Below are positions 36,702 through 44,858 of a stretch of DNA of 64,000 bases, piece by piece (within the stretch, counting starts at the first letter, position 1; the number at the start of each line of letters is the position of its first letter). The position numbers were made by a program, and so were the translations under genes. Origin of the DNA: JAWLHA01 sp041690535 (GTDB taxonomy: Bacteria > Pseudomonadota > Gammaproteobacteria > Thiohalomonadales > Thiohalomonadaceae); NCBI GenBank assembly GCA_041690535.1, contig JAWLHA010000013.1, positions 1 to 64,000 of the forward strand, given 5' to 3'. The notes beneath the pieces are model-generated. The model was not told the origin of the DNA, did not search any database, and saw only the letters and a list, made by a program, of their open reading frames with translations.

Positions 36702-37613
36702 CTAAGAGACGTCGGGAACCCGCAACTGATCGTCGGGATGCGGCTCGGTCTCGGCACGGATCTGCTCGCGGAAGGCGCTCAGGATGCGCTCGAACACCGG
36801 GCCGGGGCAGAGCGTCAGCCGGCGCCCGTCGATCTCCCGCACCGGCACCAGCTCCGCGCCGGTGCCGGTCAGGAAGCACTCCTCGGCGGTGTAGAGATCG
36901 TAAGGGGCGAGGGAGCGTTCGCGCACCGGGATGCCGAGACGGCAAGCCAGTTCGATGATCACCGCGCGGGTGATCCCCTCCAGCGCCCCGTCGCTGGGCG
37001 GCGGGGTGTAGAGGGTCCCGTCCAGCACGATGAAGACGTTGTCCGCGGTCCCCTCCGCCACCATGCCGCGGGCGTTGAGCAGGATGGCTTCCTCACAACC
37101 GGCGCGGTTCGCCTCGATGCGGGCGAGGATGTGGTTGAGGTAGTTGAGGCTCTTGATGCGGGGATCCAGTCCGTCGGCGGGCAGCCGCCGGGTGGCGGCA
37201 ATCATCGCCCGGATGCCGTGGACCCGCTTGTCCTCTGGAAAGAGGGTGAGACCGTCAGCGATGATGAAGACGTTGGGGCGGGTACAGTGGCGGGGATCGA
37301 GCCCCATGGAGCCCGCACCACGGGTCACCACCAGGCGGATGTAGCCATCGGCAAACCCCGCCGCCTCGATGGTCTCGCGCACGGCGGCGCCCAGCTCGGC
37401 CAGCCCCAGGGGGAGCGTCAGGGCGATGGCGCGGGCCGAGCGCTCCAGACGCAGCAGGTGCTCCTCCAGGCGAAACGGCTGGCCGCTGTAGAAGCGAACC
37501 CCTTCGAAGACCCCATCACCATAGAGCAGGCCGTGATCGAACACCGAAACGGTCGCCTCGCCGGCGGGCAGGATGCGGCCGTTGAGCCAGCAGACTGCCA
37601 GTGGATTAGCCAT
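36702..37613 (-). CDS. ilvE: Branched-chain-amino-acid aminotransferase
   Basis: The protein has 303 residues of fold-type IV PLP enzymes. The PLP lysine is in DPRIKSLNYL. N-terminal VCWLNGRILPAGEATVSVFDHGLLYGDGVFEG and the phosphate-site EGTADNVFIV and EGITRAVI are class IV signatures. It is encoded downstream of, and overlapping by 8 bases, a PhzF-family gene. That context leaves room for a specialised transaminase instead of the general IlvE. Confidence 0.85.
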   Translation of the reverse strand: MANPLAVCWLNGRILPAGEATVSVFDHGLLYGDGVFEGVRFYSGQPFRLEEHLLRLERSARAIALTLPLGLAELGAAVRETIEAAGFADGYIRLVVTRGAGSMGLDPRHCTRPNVFIIADGLTLFPEDKRVHGIRAMIAATRRLPADGLDPRIKSLNYLNHILARIEANRAGCEEAILLNARGMVAEGTADNVFIVLDGTLYTPPPSDGALEGITRAVIIELACRLGIPVRERSLAPYDLYTAEECFLTGTGAELVPVREIDGRRLTLCPGPVFERILSAFREQIRAETEPHPDDQLRVPDVS

Positions 37614-38406
37614 ACAGCGCTCCTTTCAGGATAGTGAGGGCCTGCCCGCCGAGCCCGAGACGCTCCCCGCGCAGCTCGATGTGCACGGTGCCGCCCCGGC
37701 GGGAGGCCTGAAAACCGGTCAGTCGTTCGCGTCCGAGCCGCCCGGCCCAGTACGGGCCCAGCACGCAGTGGGCGGAGCCGGTCACCGGGTCCTCGTCGAT
37801 GCCCACCGCCGGGGCGAAGAAGCGGGAGACGAAGTCCCACGGGCCGGTCTCGGCGCGGGCGGTCACTATAACACCGCGCGCGGCGATGGCCCCGATCCGC
37901 GACAGCTCCGGGACGAGTTGGCGGACGGCCTTGTCCGACGCCAATTCCACCAGCAGGTCGTGCCGGCTGCGCCCCACCCAGGTGGGCGCGGCCCCCAGGG
38001 CCTCGTTCAATCCGGCGGGCGCCTCCTGCGCCGCCGCAGGCAGGGCCGGAAAGTCCATGACCATCCCCTCCGGCGTCCACTCCACGCACAGGACCCCGCT
38101 GCGGGTGTGAAAACGGGCCGCTTCCGTCCTCTGCAGGCGCCCCTCTTCCCACAGGACGTGGGCCGAAGCGAGGGTGGCGTGGCCGCAGAGGTCCACCTCC
38201 ACCGTCGGGGTAAACCAGCGCAGCTCGTAGCCGCCACCGGGCAGAGGCTGCACGAAGGCGGTCTCGGAGAGATTCATCTCGGCGGCGACCGCCTGCATCC
38301 AGTCACTCTCCCGCGCCTCACTCAGCAGGCAGACGGCGGCCGGGTTTCCAGTGAAGGGGCGGTCCGTGAAGGCATCCACCTGAAAAAGGGGGGTCGTTTT
38401 TCTCAT
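37606..38406 (-). CDS. PhzF-family isomerase/epimerase
   Basis: The protein has 266 residues from ATG 38406. FQVDAFTDRPFTGNPAAVCLL and the catalytic-site Glu of EMNLSETAFV are typical, as are LCGHATLASAHVL and the C-terminal GSAHCVLGPYW. PhzF-type enzymes isomerise small dienes or epimerise amino-acid-like compounds. The substrate cannot be told. The start is one base from the EamA stop and the end overlaps ilvE, so it is the middle gene of the operon. Confidence 0.88.
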   Translation of the reverse strand: MRKTTPLFQVDAFTDRPFTGNPAAVCLLSEARESDWMQAVAAEMNLSETAFVQPLPGGGYELRWFTPTVEVDLCGHATLASAHVLWEEGRLQRTEAARFHTRSGVLCVEWTPEGMVMDFPALPAAAQEAPAGLNEALGAAPTWVGRSRHDLLVELASDKAVRQLVPELSRIGAIAARGVIVTARAETGPWDFVSRFFAPAVGIDEDPVTGSAHCVLGPYWAGRLGRERLTGFQASRRGGTVHIELRGERLGLGGQALTILKGALYG

Positions 38407-38407
38407 T

Positions 38408-39307
38408 TCATCTCCCTGGTTGAGAAGCCGTGGCCAAGCCCACCCGTGCACGTTGGCCGAGGACGACGGCCACCAGCACCCACACGGCAAAGGCCAGGGT
38501 CTCCGGCGGGAGCGTTTCACCCAGCCAGAGGGCGGCGACCGCCAGGCTCATGAAGATTTGAAAGAGCTGGATTTGCCCGGCCCGTGCCACCCCAATGAGC
38601 ACCATGGCGCGGTACCAGGCGAAAAAGGCCAGCCACTGCGGCACCAACGCGAGGAAGGCAAAGGTCAGCCAGGCCTCCGCGGGGGCCTCGATGGGGGCGC
38701 GAAGCAGCGCAGCCACGGTGGGGACCACCAGCAGGGGCGCCCCCATCACCAGCGCCCAGGAGATCACCTGCCAGCCGCCCATCTCCCGGGCGAGCCGCCC
38801 CCCTTCGGCGTAGGCGAGGGACCCCAGCACCACCGCTGCGACCAGGAGCAGATCGGCGGGTTGGGGCGCCCCGCCGCCCGCCAGGGCGGCAAACGCCAAC
38901 ACCCCACCGCTGCCGAGCAGCCCCGCGACCCAGAAGGTGGCGGAAGGGCGCTCGCCGGCGCGCAGGACCGCGGCAACGGCGGTGGTCAGCGGCAAGATCC
39001 CCAACACCACAGCCCCGTGGCTGGCCGGAACGTGCTGCAGGGCCACCGCGGAGAGCCAGGGAAAGCCCACCACCACCCCGGCCGTGACGACCCAGAGCCG
39101 CCGGCGCTGGTCCGGCGTCGGCCAACGCTCGGCGACGGTGAACAGGACCACGGCGGCACAAAGGGCTGCGGCGAGCCCACGCCCACTGCCCACCAGATCC
39201 GCCGGCAGGTATTGCACGGCGGCACGGGTGGCCGGAACGGTGAGGCTGAAGGCGGCTACGGCGAGGAGGCCCAGCACGTAGCCAAGGAGGAGGTCTCTTC
39301 TTTCCAT
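38408..39307 (-). CDS. EamA/DMT-family transporter
   Basis: The protein has 299 residues from ATG 39307. It has about ten hydrophobic helices in two repeats of five, the second starting near VISWALVMGAPLLVV. This is the drug/metabolite transporter layout, often amino acid or metabolite exporters. First gene of the operon that continues with PhzF and BCAT, divergent from a MocR regulator. Confidence 0.87.
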   Translation of the reverse strand: MERRDLLLGYVLGLLAVAAFSLTVPATRAAVQYLPADLVGSGRGLAAALCAAVVLFTVAERWPTPDQRRRLWVVTAGVVVGFPWLSAVALQHVPASHGAVVLGILPLTTAVAAVLRAGERPSATFWVAGLLGSGGVLAFAALAGGGAPQPADLLLVAAVVLGSLAYAEGGRLAREMGGWQVISWALVMGAPLLVVPTVAALLRAPIEAPAEAWLTFAFLALVPQWLAFFAWYRAMVLIGVARAGQIQLFQIFMSLAVAALWLGETLPPETLAFAVWVLVAVVLGQRARVGLATASQPGR

Positions 39308-39395
39308 CGGGGCGGGCTTCCCTGTTGTTTGACGGGATGTCACTGTAGACTCGATACTCACCCCCATACAGATGCACAATCGCGCATACCTAACC

Positions 39396-39451
39396 AGTAC
39401 AGTTCACGCCCAAGCCGGACTGTACCGTTCCGTCACAGGGATGACTGTACC
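39396..39451. promoter_or_regulatory. Candidate MocR operators (three ACTGTAC boxes)
   Basis: AGTACAGT (39396-39403), ACTGTACC (39419-39426) and ACTGTACC (39444-39451) lie between the divergent EamA and MocR genes. The two direct repeats are 25 bp apart, close to two and a half helical turns, and the first box is inverted relative to them. The last box ends 3 bases before the regulator ATG, consistent with autorepression. Confidence 0.6.
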
Positions 39452-39454
39452 GCC

Positions 39455-40873
39455 ATGACCCGCTACGAAGAGGTGGCTACTGCACTGACCCGTCAGATCG
39501 ATGCTGGCGTCTATCGCCCCGGGGATCGGTTGCCGGGGGTGCGCAAACTGGCAGCCCAGCAGGGCGTAAGCGTCTCCACGGCCGTGGAGGCCTATCGCTG
39601 GCTGGAGGATCGGGGCCGCATCGAGGCCCGCCCCCGCTCGGGCTTCTACGTCCGCGCCGTGCAGTGGCCGCCGCCCGAGCCGGCGCTGACCGACGCCCAC
39701 CCCACCCCCACGCCGGTGTCGGGGCATGCCCTGGTCATGCGCCTGGTCCGCGCCACCATGCAACCGGACTACATCCAGCTGGGGGCGGCGGTCCCCTCGG
39801 CGGAGTTCCTCCCCTCCCAGGCGATGCAGCGGGCCTTCGCCTCCGCCGCAAGGCGCCACGGGGCGCGCGCCACCCGCTACGACTTCCCGCCGGGTGCCCC
39901 GGAGCTGCGCCGCCAAGTGGCCCGCCGCCTCGCCGAGGCCGGCTGCCGCGTCACCCCGGACGAGGTGGTGATCACCAACGGCGGGCTGGAGGCCATGAGC
40001 CTCGCTCTGCGCGCGATCGCCCGGCCGGGCGATACCATCGCCATCGAGTCGCCCACCTTCTACGGCCTGCTGCAGCTCATCGAGTCGTTGGGGATGAAGG
40101 CCCTGGAGATCCCCACCCACCCCACCGAGGGGATCAGCCTGGAGGCGCTGCGCCTCGCCCTCGAGCAGTGGCCGGTGGCCGCCTGCGCGTTGATCACCAA
40201 CTACAGCAACCCCCTCGGCTACTGTCTCAGTGACGAGAAGAAGCAGGCCCTGGTGGCGTTGCTCGCCTCCCACCGCATTCCCCTGCTGGAGGATGATGTC
40301 TTCGCCGAACTCGGTTTCGGCCACCGCCGCCCAAGCGCGGCCAAGGCGTGGGATCGCGAAGGCGGCGTGATCCACTGCGGCTCGGTCTCCAAGACCCTCT
40401 CCCCCGGCCTGCGCATCGGTTGGGCCGTGGCGGGGCGCTGGCAGGAGCAGCTGGAATACCTCAAGTACGACACCAACCTGGCCACCGCCACCCTGCCTCA
40501 ACTGGCGGTGGCGGACTACCTGGCCCAGGGCGGCTACGACCGCCACCTGCGCCGGGTGCGCGGTGAATACGCACGACTCATCGAGCGCACCATGGAGGCC
40601 ATCAACATCCACTTCCCGGCGGGGACCCGAGTCACCCGCCCCTCGGGAGGTTTCGTCCTTTGGGTGGAGATGCCGCCGCAGGTCGATGCCATGGAGCTCT
40701 ATCGGCAGGCGCTGGGCTACGGGATCACCATCGCGCCCGGCCCCATCTTCTCGGCCTCCCAGAGATACCGCAACTGCATGCGCCTGACCTGCGCCCAGGG
40801 GTGGTCGGAACGAATGGAGCAGGCGCTGGCGACATTGGGGCGACTGGCGGGAAAGATGGGCGAGCATGCGTGA
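39455..40873 (+). CDS. MocR-type GntR regulator with aminotransferase domain
   Basis: The protein has 472 residues from ATG 39455 (MTRYEEVATALTRQI). Residues ~1-70 are the GntR winged helix (RPGDRLPGVRKLAAQQGVSV). Residues ~110-470 are fold-type I aminotransferase with PLP lysine in CGSVSKTLSPGLRIG. Such regulators sense PLP-amino acid adducts. The divergent EamA-PhzF-BCAT operon is the likely target. Confidence 0.88.
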   Translation: MTRYEEVATALTRQIDAGVYRPGDRLPGVRKLAAQQGVSVSTAVEAYRWLEDRGRIEARPRSGFYVRAVQWPPPEPALTDAHPTPTPVSGHALVMRLVRATMQPDYIQLGAAVPSAEFLPSQAMQRAFASAARRHGARATRYDFPPGAPELRRQVARRLAEAGCRVTPDEVVITNGGLEAMSLALRAIARPGDTIAIESPTFYGLLQLIESLGMKALEIPTHPTEGISLEALRLALEQWPVAACALITNYSNPLGYCLSDEKKQALVALLASHRIPLLEDDVFAELGFGHRRPSAAKAWDREGGVIHCGSVSKTLSPGLRIGWAVAGRWQEQLEYLKYDTNLATATLPQLAVADYLAQGGYDRHLRRVRGEYARLIERTMEAINIHFPAGTRVTRPSGGFVLWVEMPPQVDAMELYRQALGYGITIAPGPIFSASQRYRNCMRLTCAQGWSERMEQALATLGRLAGKMGEHA

Positions 40874-41113
40874 TCAGTTAACAGCAGCCGTTTTCCGTTT
40901 CCGTCTGGGCAAGGTTCTCCATCCGCGCAGTTGGTCAAGGACGGAGGGACGGCACCGCCAGTTTGGGTCCTTGCCGAGATGCTCCAGGTAATCGGCCAAC
41001 TCCTGGCAGCGGTTTTTCGCTTCGTCGCCGATAAGCTCCATGGCAGCCGCGATGCTCTGCGCCGCAAAGCCGACGGCGCGGGCCAGCGACTGCGGATGGA
41101 CTGGAGCCACCAT
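40874..41113 (-). CDS. Small hypothetical protein at the edge of the accessory island
   Basis: The protein has 79 residues, ATG 41113, with GGAG 5 bases upstream. Its stop directly abuts the convergent MocR stop (TGA/TCA at 40871-40876). It has a helical middle (LARAVGFAAQSIAAAMELIG..QELADYLEHLG) and a basic tail. No family was recognised. It could be a real gene or the end of a decayed one. Confidence 0.4.
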   Translation of the reverse strand: MVAPVHPQSLARAVGFAAQSIAAAMELIGDEAKNRCQELADYLEHLGKDPNWRCRPSVLDQLRGWRTLPRRKRKTAAVN

Positions 41114-41170
41114 TAACTCCGTTGGTGGATCATGCTGCCATGGGATCACAAAACCGCCCTGTCGTCTCCT

Positions 41171-41202
41171 CAGTTTTCTCGATCGTCGTATAGAGAAAAC
41201 TG
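41171..41202. other. Perfect inverted repeat (10-bp arms)
   Basis: CAGTTTTCTC (41171-41180) and GAGAAAACTG (41193-41202) are separated by 12 bases. It lies just after the recognisable part of the integrase remnant, in the direction of its transcription. It may be a terminator or a recombination site. Confidence 0.45.
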
Positions 41203-41207
41203 ATCGC

Positions 41208-41440
41208 CTCAGACCTGCATCCGCCGCCCACCACAAACGTCAGAAACCGCTCGATCTCCGTCTTCCCCATTTCCCGCGGATGCCGCCTGCCCGAGTAGCG
41301 GATGAAAAACCCAATCCAGTAGGCCTAGGACTCCTCGGTTCGGTAGCTGTAATGCATGGCCCGAGTCAAGCCCCTGACCTGCTGCAGCAACCGAGCCGGG
41401 CGGTTGGGGGTGGTCTCCGCCAGGGCAAACACTCCTTTGC
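41208..41440 (-). pseudogene. Integron-type tyrosine recombinase, N-terminal remnant
   Basis: On the minus strand one frame reads TTPNRPARLLQQVRGL, then MHYSYRTEES, a TAG stop, then AYWIGFFIRYSGRRHPREMG and IERFLTFVV. This matches the N-terminal SAM-like domain of integron integrases (usually xHYSxRTExxYxxWIxxFIxFHxxRHPxxMG). The in-frame stop replaces a codon just after TEES, and the catalytic domain is absent. Its orientation, away from the plus-strand genes at 41771 and 42761, is that of intI relative to a cassette array. Confidence 0.7.
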
Positions 41441-41770
41441 ATCATCCTGATCGCCGGTGTGTATATGCGCACCTCTCTGCCAAGGGCTGCAACCGGCAAA
41501 ACCCGGCATCCATATTTTGGGGGGAAGCATGTTAGTTACGGAATTTGCTTCTGTTTCTCAGGGCCGACACAACATTTTTATGCGGCGCCTATTCAATTTT
41601 CGGAATAGTGCGGCGATTTGGCCTAACAAAAGAGCTAGGGGAAACGTTCGGACCCGTTGCTAAGTGGTTGTTTTCTCGCGTGGCGTATCAGAAAATCGGT
41701 TGAAGCAAATCGTTTTTAGGCGGCCGATAGGTTGCCGAGAGTTAGCAGTGAACAATGAGAACTGAGGCAG
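41441..41770. other. AT-richer non-coding stretch between integrase remnant and first accessory gene
   Basis: No gene was seen in these 330 bases. GTTAGTT (near 41531) and GGCCTAACAA (near 41621) loosely resemble integron core sites (GTTRRRY and its complement), which is where attI would be expected. This is suggestive only. Confidence 0.25.
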
Positions 41771-42667
41771 ATGGACGCTGATCACGCTGAAGGCAAGAGG
41801 TTTGGTATCAAGATCGACTATGAGCGGGGCTCTGAAGACCCTGGTCGCGTCTTTCGAGCGATGTCTGGATTAATTGACTCCTTACAGGACTTTGATCAGC
41901 ACCTTGCCCATACCATCAGCGCGGAGATTTCTACCGTCCTACTGTTAGAAGACATTCAAAGCGGATCGGTCATTACTTGGCTAAGAAACAGCCTGAAGAC
42001 CATTCCAGATGATGCACTTCAAGAACTGAAATGGAAAAGAATTTTCGGCCAGTTCGCGTACGAAGCTAGGAATGCAGTGGTTGAGTGGCTCGACGGACGT
42101 GAAACGATCAGTAGTAGAGGTGAAGTGCAGGAACTCCAAGGCCTGATTCTCGAAAAAGCAGAAAAAACTGAACTCAACAGAATTCCGATCTACGCGCCAC
42201 CCCCAACGGCATTGATTCTTGCTGATGTTACTTCCATGAAAAAGGCATTAGATAACTTGCGCGAAAAGGATCAGGCGCTTTACCTCACTGATGAGTTTCA
42301 GCGCGATTTTAACCACTCGTTTTCGGTGAGCGAAGAAACAATCCGAGAAATACTGACGCTTCGCACGATTACTTCGGAATCTGATGCCATATTGCAGGTG
42401 AAAAAACCAGACTATCTTGGAAAATCCAAGTGGGTATTCCGGTATCAAGGTCGGCAAATTGAAGCCGCAATCACGCATGGCGAGTGGCTTCGAGAATTCC
42501 AATCGCAAGCGCAAAGGGTACTGCCCGGTGATTCGCTTCGCGCATTACTGAAAGCAGAGATTTCCTATGGCTACGAGGGTGAGATCGTTCATGAAGTATT
42601 TACCGTCCTCGAAGTGAAGGAGGCGATTTCTATGGGCGGTCAATCACAGGGCCGGTTCTGGCAATGA
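41771..42667 (+). CDS. Accessory-island protein of unknown function, partner of the 42761 gene
   Basis: The protein has 298 residues, visibly AT-richer with different codon use from the core genome. It starts with an alpha/beta segment (FGIKIDYERGSEDPGRVFRAMSGL) followed by LLLEDIQSGSVITWLRN. A middle charged helical part leads to a beta-rich C-terminus (WVFRYQGRQIEAAITHGEWL). No transmembrane segment or catalytic motif was seen. A 93-base gap with attC-like features separates it from the next gene. Similar proteins occur, to my memory, as hypothetical proteins in mobile islands, but no function can be named. Confidence 0.75.
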   Translation: MDADHAEGKRFGIKIDYERGSEDPGRVFRAMSGLIDSLQDFDQHLAHTISAEISTVLLLEDIQSGSVITWLRNSLKTIPDDALQELKWKRIFGQFAYEARNAVVEWLDGRETISSRGEVQELQGLILEKAEKTELNRIPIYAPPPTALILADVTSMKKALDNLREKDQALYLTDEFQRDFNHSFSVSEETIREILTLRTITSESDAILQVKKPDYLGKSKWVFRYQGRQIEAAITHGEWLREFQSQAQRVLPGDSLRALLKAEISYGYEGEIVHEVFTVLEVKEAISMGGQSQGRFWQ

Positions 42668-42670
42668 ACG

Positions 42671-42750
42671 GCACTAACAATCGCATGCACTCGGACAGCA
42701 AAAAGCAGCGCTCCTCGTCGCCATGCTTCTTCCTGCCGGTCAATTCGGGA
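42671..42750 (+). other. Degraded attC-like sequence
   Basis: It begins CACTAACAATCGCATGCACT three bases after a stop codon, resembling the left half of chromosomal-integron attC sites. An imperfect stem joins ACAGCAAAAAGC to GCTTCTTCCTGC. The right core box expected as GTTAGTGC is not present. Position between two cassette-like genes supports the idea; sequence evidence alone is weak. Confidence 0.3.
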
Positions 42751-42760
42751 AGGAAATCGC

Positions 42761-44080
42761 ATGGCCAAATTAGTGAAATATGATGAACCTAAGCTGCCTT
42801 CTTTGCCGGAAAAAGTAATGCCGGCTATTAATGAGTTGGTTTCATCCCTCGGCATCCCGAGGGATATGCTGGCCAGCGACGAAGAAATCGAATACGCATG
42901 GAAGGACCTGCCTAGAGAGCTAAAGCAAATTCCGCCTGATTTAAGGGGCGAGTTAATCGCGCGAATGTGTGTGGCAGTCAGTACCGGGTTGTTTGACGGC
43001 GCCGTAAACTACGCATGGAACGCGGCTATTCTTCATCTGCGCGACAAAGTGAGGAACTTTGGGTTACCTGTTGTTGCGCAGGTGTTGGAATCGGATTTTG
43101 AAGAAAGACACCTCCTTGAGCTCCAAGATAGCCGTTTATTGGATCTTTGCCTGAAGCTGAATCTGATAAACGAAGACGGGTTCTTCTTTCTCGATCAGTG
43201 CAGGGATGTCCGAAACAACTTCTCTGCAGCGCATCCGACGCTAGGAAAGATTAACGATCGAGAATTTGTAACATTCTTGAATCGTTGCACGAAGTACGCT
43301 CTTGGTGAGTCTACATCGCCAAAGGGTGTTGATATTAGCGCATACATATCGGCTCTTAAGAGTGCGCGTTTTTCGGGCGGTCAGAAGCATATTTGGGTAG
43401 ACCGACTTGCCCTAACACACGACGCCCAGCAACAACTGCTAATCGGAATGGCTCATGGGATATATTGCGATCCAAGCACCCCGGAACCGGCGCGCCTGAA
43501 CGCACTCGATATATGCGGTTCTCTAAAGGAAGGATTTACAGCGGCAATAAAGTCCGACCTCATAAATAAACATTCCGATTATATCGCGAAAGGTGACGAG
43601 AAACGGCATACGGCATCCCAGCAGTTTTTTGAAAAGCTCGGGCTTCTTGGTCTGCTGAATGAATCCGAGCAACATGCAGTGTTTTCGCGTGCAATTGAGC
43701 GCCTTAGGACTGCCCACTTGGGGCTTAATAACTTTTACAATGAACCTCCTTTCGCGGAGCGCTTGGCGGAGCTTTCGCAACAAGGGGAGGTGCCTGAGAC
43801 TGCACAGGAGTCTTATGTTCAAACAGTGGTGCAGTGCTTTGTTGGCAACGGATATGGGGTTTCGTGGGCAGCAGAACCGCATTATAAGAAGATGATTGAA
43901 TCATTTTCTCCTCGTGAAATTTCGCATATGGTCAAGCTGGCTGGGCCAGGTGGCGCCCTCAGTCGACGTGTCGCAGCGGGGGGTGAAACGAAAAAGAGGT
44001 ACAAAGAGGCGCTAAAGCTTATTGATTCAGTCAGCGTGCCCAGCGGCGTAAAGGCCGACTACGAAAACCTACTCAAGTAG
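42761..44080 (+). CDS. Accessory-island protein with HEPN-like Rx6H motif
   Basis: The protein has 439 residues, ATG preceded by AAGGAA. It is all-helical in appearance and AT-rich like its neighbour. Around residue 150 the segment DQCRDVRNNFSAAHPTLG contains R-N-N-F-S-A-A-H, the Rx4-6H signature of HEPN ribonucleases in abortive-infection and toxin systems. The C-terminal region (ISHMVKLAGPGGALSRRV) is not recognised. With the 41771 gene it may form a two-gene defence or addiction module. RNase activity is inferred from a short motif only. Confidence 0.75.
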   Translation: MAKLVKYDEPKLPSLPEKVMPAINELVSSLGIPRDMLASDEEIEYAWKDLPRELKQIPPDLRGELIARMCVAVSTGLFDGAVNYAWNAAILHLRDKVRNFGLPVVAQVLESDFEERHLLELQDSRLLDLCLKLNLINEDGFFFLDQCRDVRNNFSAAHPTLGKINDREFVTFLNRCTKYALGESTSPKGVDISAYISALKSARFSGGQKHIWVDRLALTHDAQQQLLIGMAHGIYCDPSTPEPARLNALDICGSLKEGFTAAIKSDLINKHSDYIAKGDEKRHTASQQFFEKLGLLGLLNESEQHAVFSRAIERLRTAHLGLNNFYNEPPFAERLAELSQQGEVPETAQESYVQTVVQCFVGNGYGVSWAAEPHYKKMIESFSPREISHMVKLAGPGGALSRRVAAGGETKKRYKEALKLIDSVSVPSGVKADYENLLK

Positions 44081-44090
44081 ACGTCGTGAA

Positions 44091-44110
44091 AGTAGCTAAC
44101 AAGCACATCG
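44091..44110 (+). other. AGCTAACAAGC box after the HEPN-like gene
   Basis: AGCTAACAAGCACATCGAAG lies 11 bases after the stop and resembles the start of an integron attC (compare GCTAACAAACG in Vibrio repeats). The rest is replaced by REP-like sequence, so no full site remains. Confidence 0.25.
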
Positions 44111-44131
44111 AAGCGGAAAAGGGGTAAGCGG

Positions 44132-44442
44132 AAAAGGGGTCGGTGACAAATGCAAATCATTCTAACCAGCACTCCAGCATTTATCACCGCCCCTATTTTC
44201 GACGATTCAGGCCAGATCCCGCTCACAACGTCCCATGGGGCGCCCTCCGTCTCCGGGGTAAGCACGGGCACCACACCTGGCTTGGCCGCCCGCAGGGGGT
44301 GCACTGCATGCCCAATACCTGCCATTCGCGAGGCACTGGGGGTAAGCGGAAAAGGGGTCGGTGACAAATGCAAATCATTCTAACCAGAGCGGAAAACATG
44401 GAAAAAGGGGTCGGTGACAAATGCGAATCATTCTAACCAGCA
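44132..44442. repeat. Cluster of three direct REP-like units
   Basis: AAAAGGGGTCGGTGACAAAT starts at 44132, 44350 and 44403, each followed by GC(A/G)AATCATTCTAACC. The first and third units are followed by a near-identical ~150-bp block (CAGCACTCCAGCATTTATCA.. to GCCATTCGCGAGGCACTGG), so a larger segment has been duplicated (44160-44340 and 44437-44608). Confidence 0.75.
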
Positions 44443-44799
44443 CTCCAGCATTTATCACCGCCCCTATTTTCGATGATTCAGGCCAGTTCCCGCTCGCAAC
44501 GTCCCATGGAAGGCGCCGTCTCCGGGGTAAGCACGGGCACGGCACCTGGCTTGGCCGCCCGCAGGGGGTGCACTGCATGTCCAACACCTGCCATTCGCGA
44601 GGCACTGGCGGCGGGAGTCGAATAGGTACTTGTTAAGCAATGAAAAGGGTGTATCTCCGAAACTGACCCATCACTTACCCTGCCTCCCTCCTAGCGGCAC
44701 GACGTTTCCGGGCGGGGAGACAACGGCGCGATAGGTTTGTGAGAGCAACTGCCAGCCATGATCGAATCGGTGACTCTGAACCAGTCCACGCAGCGAATG
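44443..44799. other. Second copy of the duplicated block plus an unidentified gene tail
   Basis: 44443-44608 repeats the block at 44160-44340. On the minus strand 44671-44790 could encode the C-terminus of a lost gene (FDHGWQLLSQTYRAVVSPPG, then VVPLGGRQGK and stop), cut at its 5' side by the REP pair at 44800. No family was recognised. Confidence 0.4.
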
Positions 44800-44858
44800 A
44801 AAAGGGGTCGGTGACAAATGCTTCTGAAAGTGATTTGCATTTGTCACCGACCCCTTTT
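44800..44858. repeat. REP-like inverted pair at the broken 5' end of rhs
   Basis: AAAAGGGGTCGGTGACAAAT (44800-44819) faces its complement ending at 44858. The 59-bp pair folds into a long hairpin. The Rhs reading frame begins immediately after it. Confidence 0.85.

Noticed and set aside
41171..41202. Integron attC site
   Set aside because: It is a clean 10-bp inverted repeat but has neither the TAAC/GTTA core boxes nor the expected position after a cassette gene.
44132..44858. CRISPR array
   Set aside because: The repeated unit is regular in sequence, but spacings are irregular, units occur in both orientations, and the spacers themselves are duplicated. No cas gene is near.
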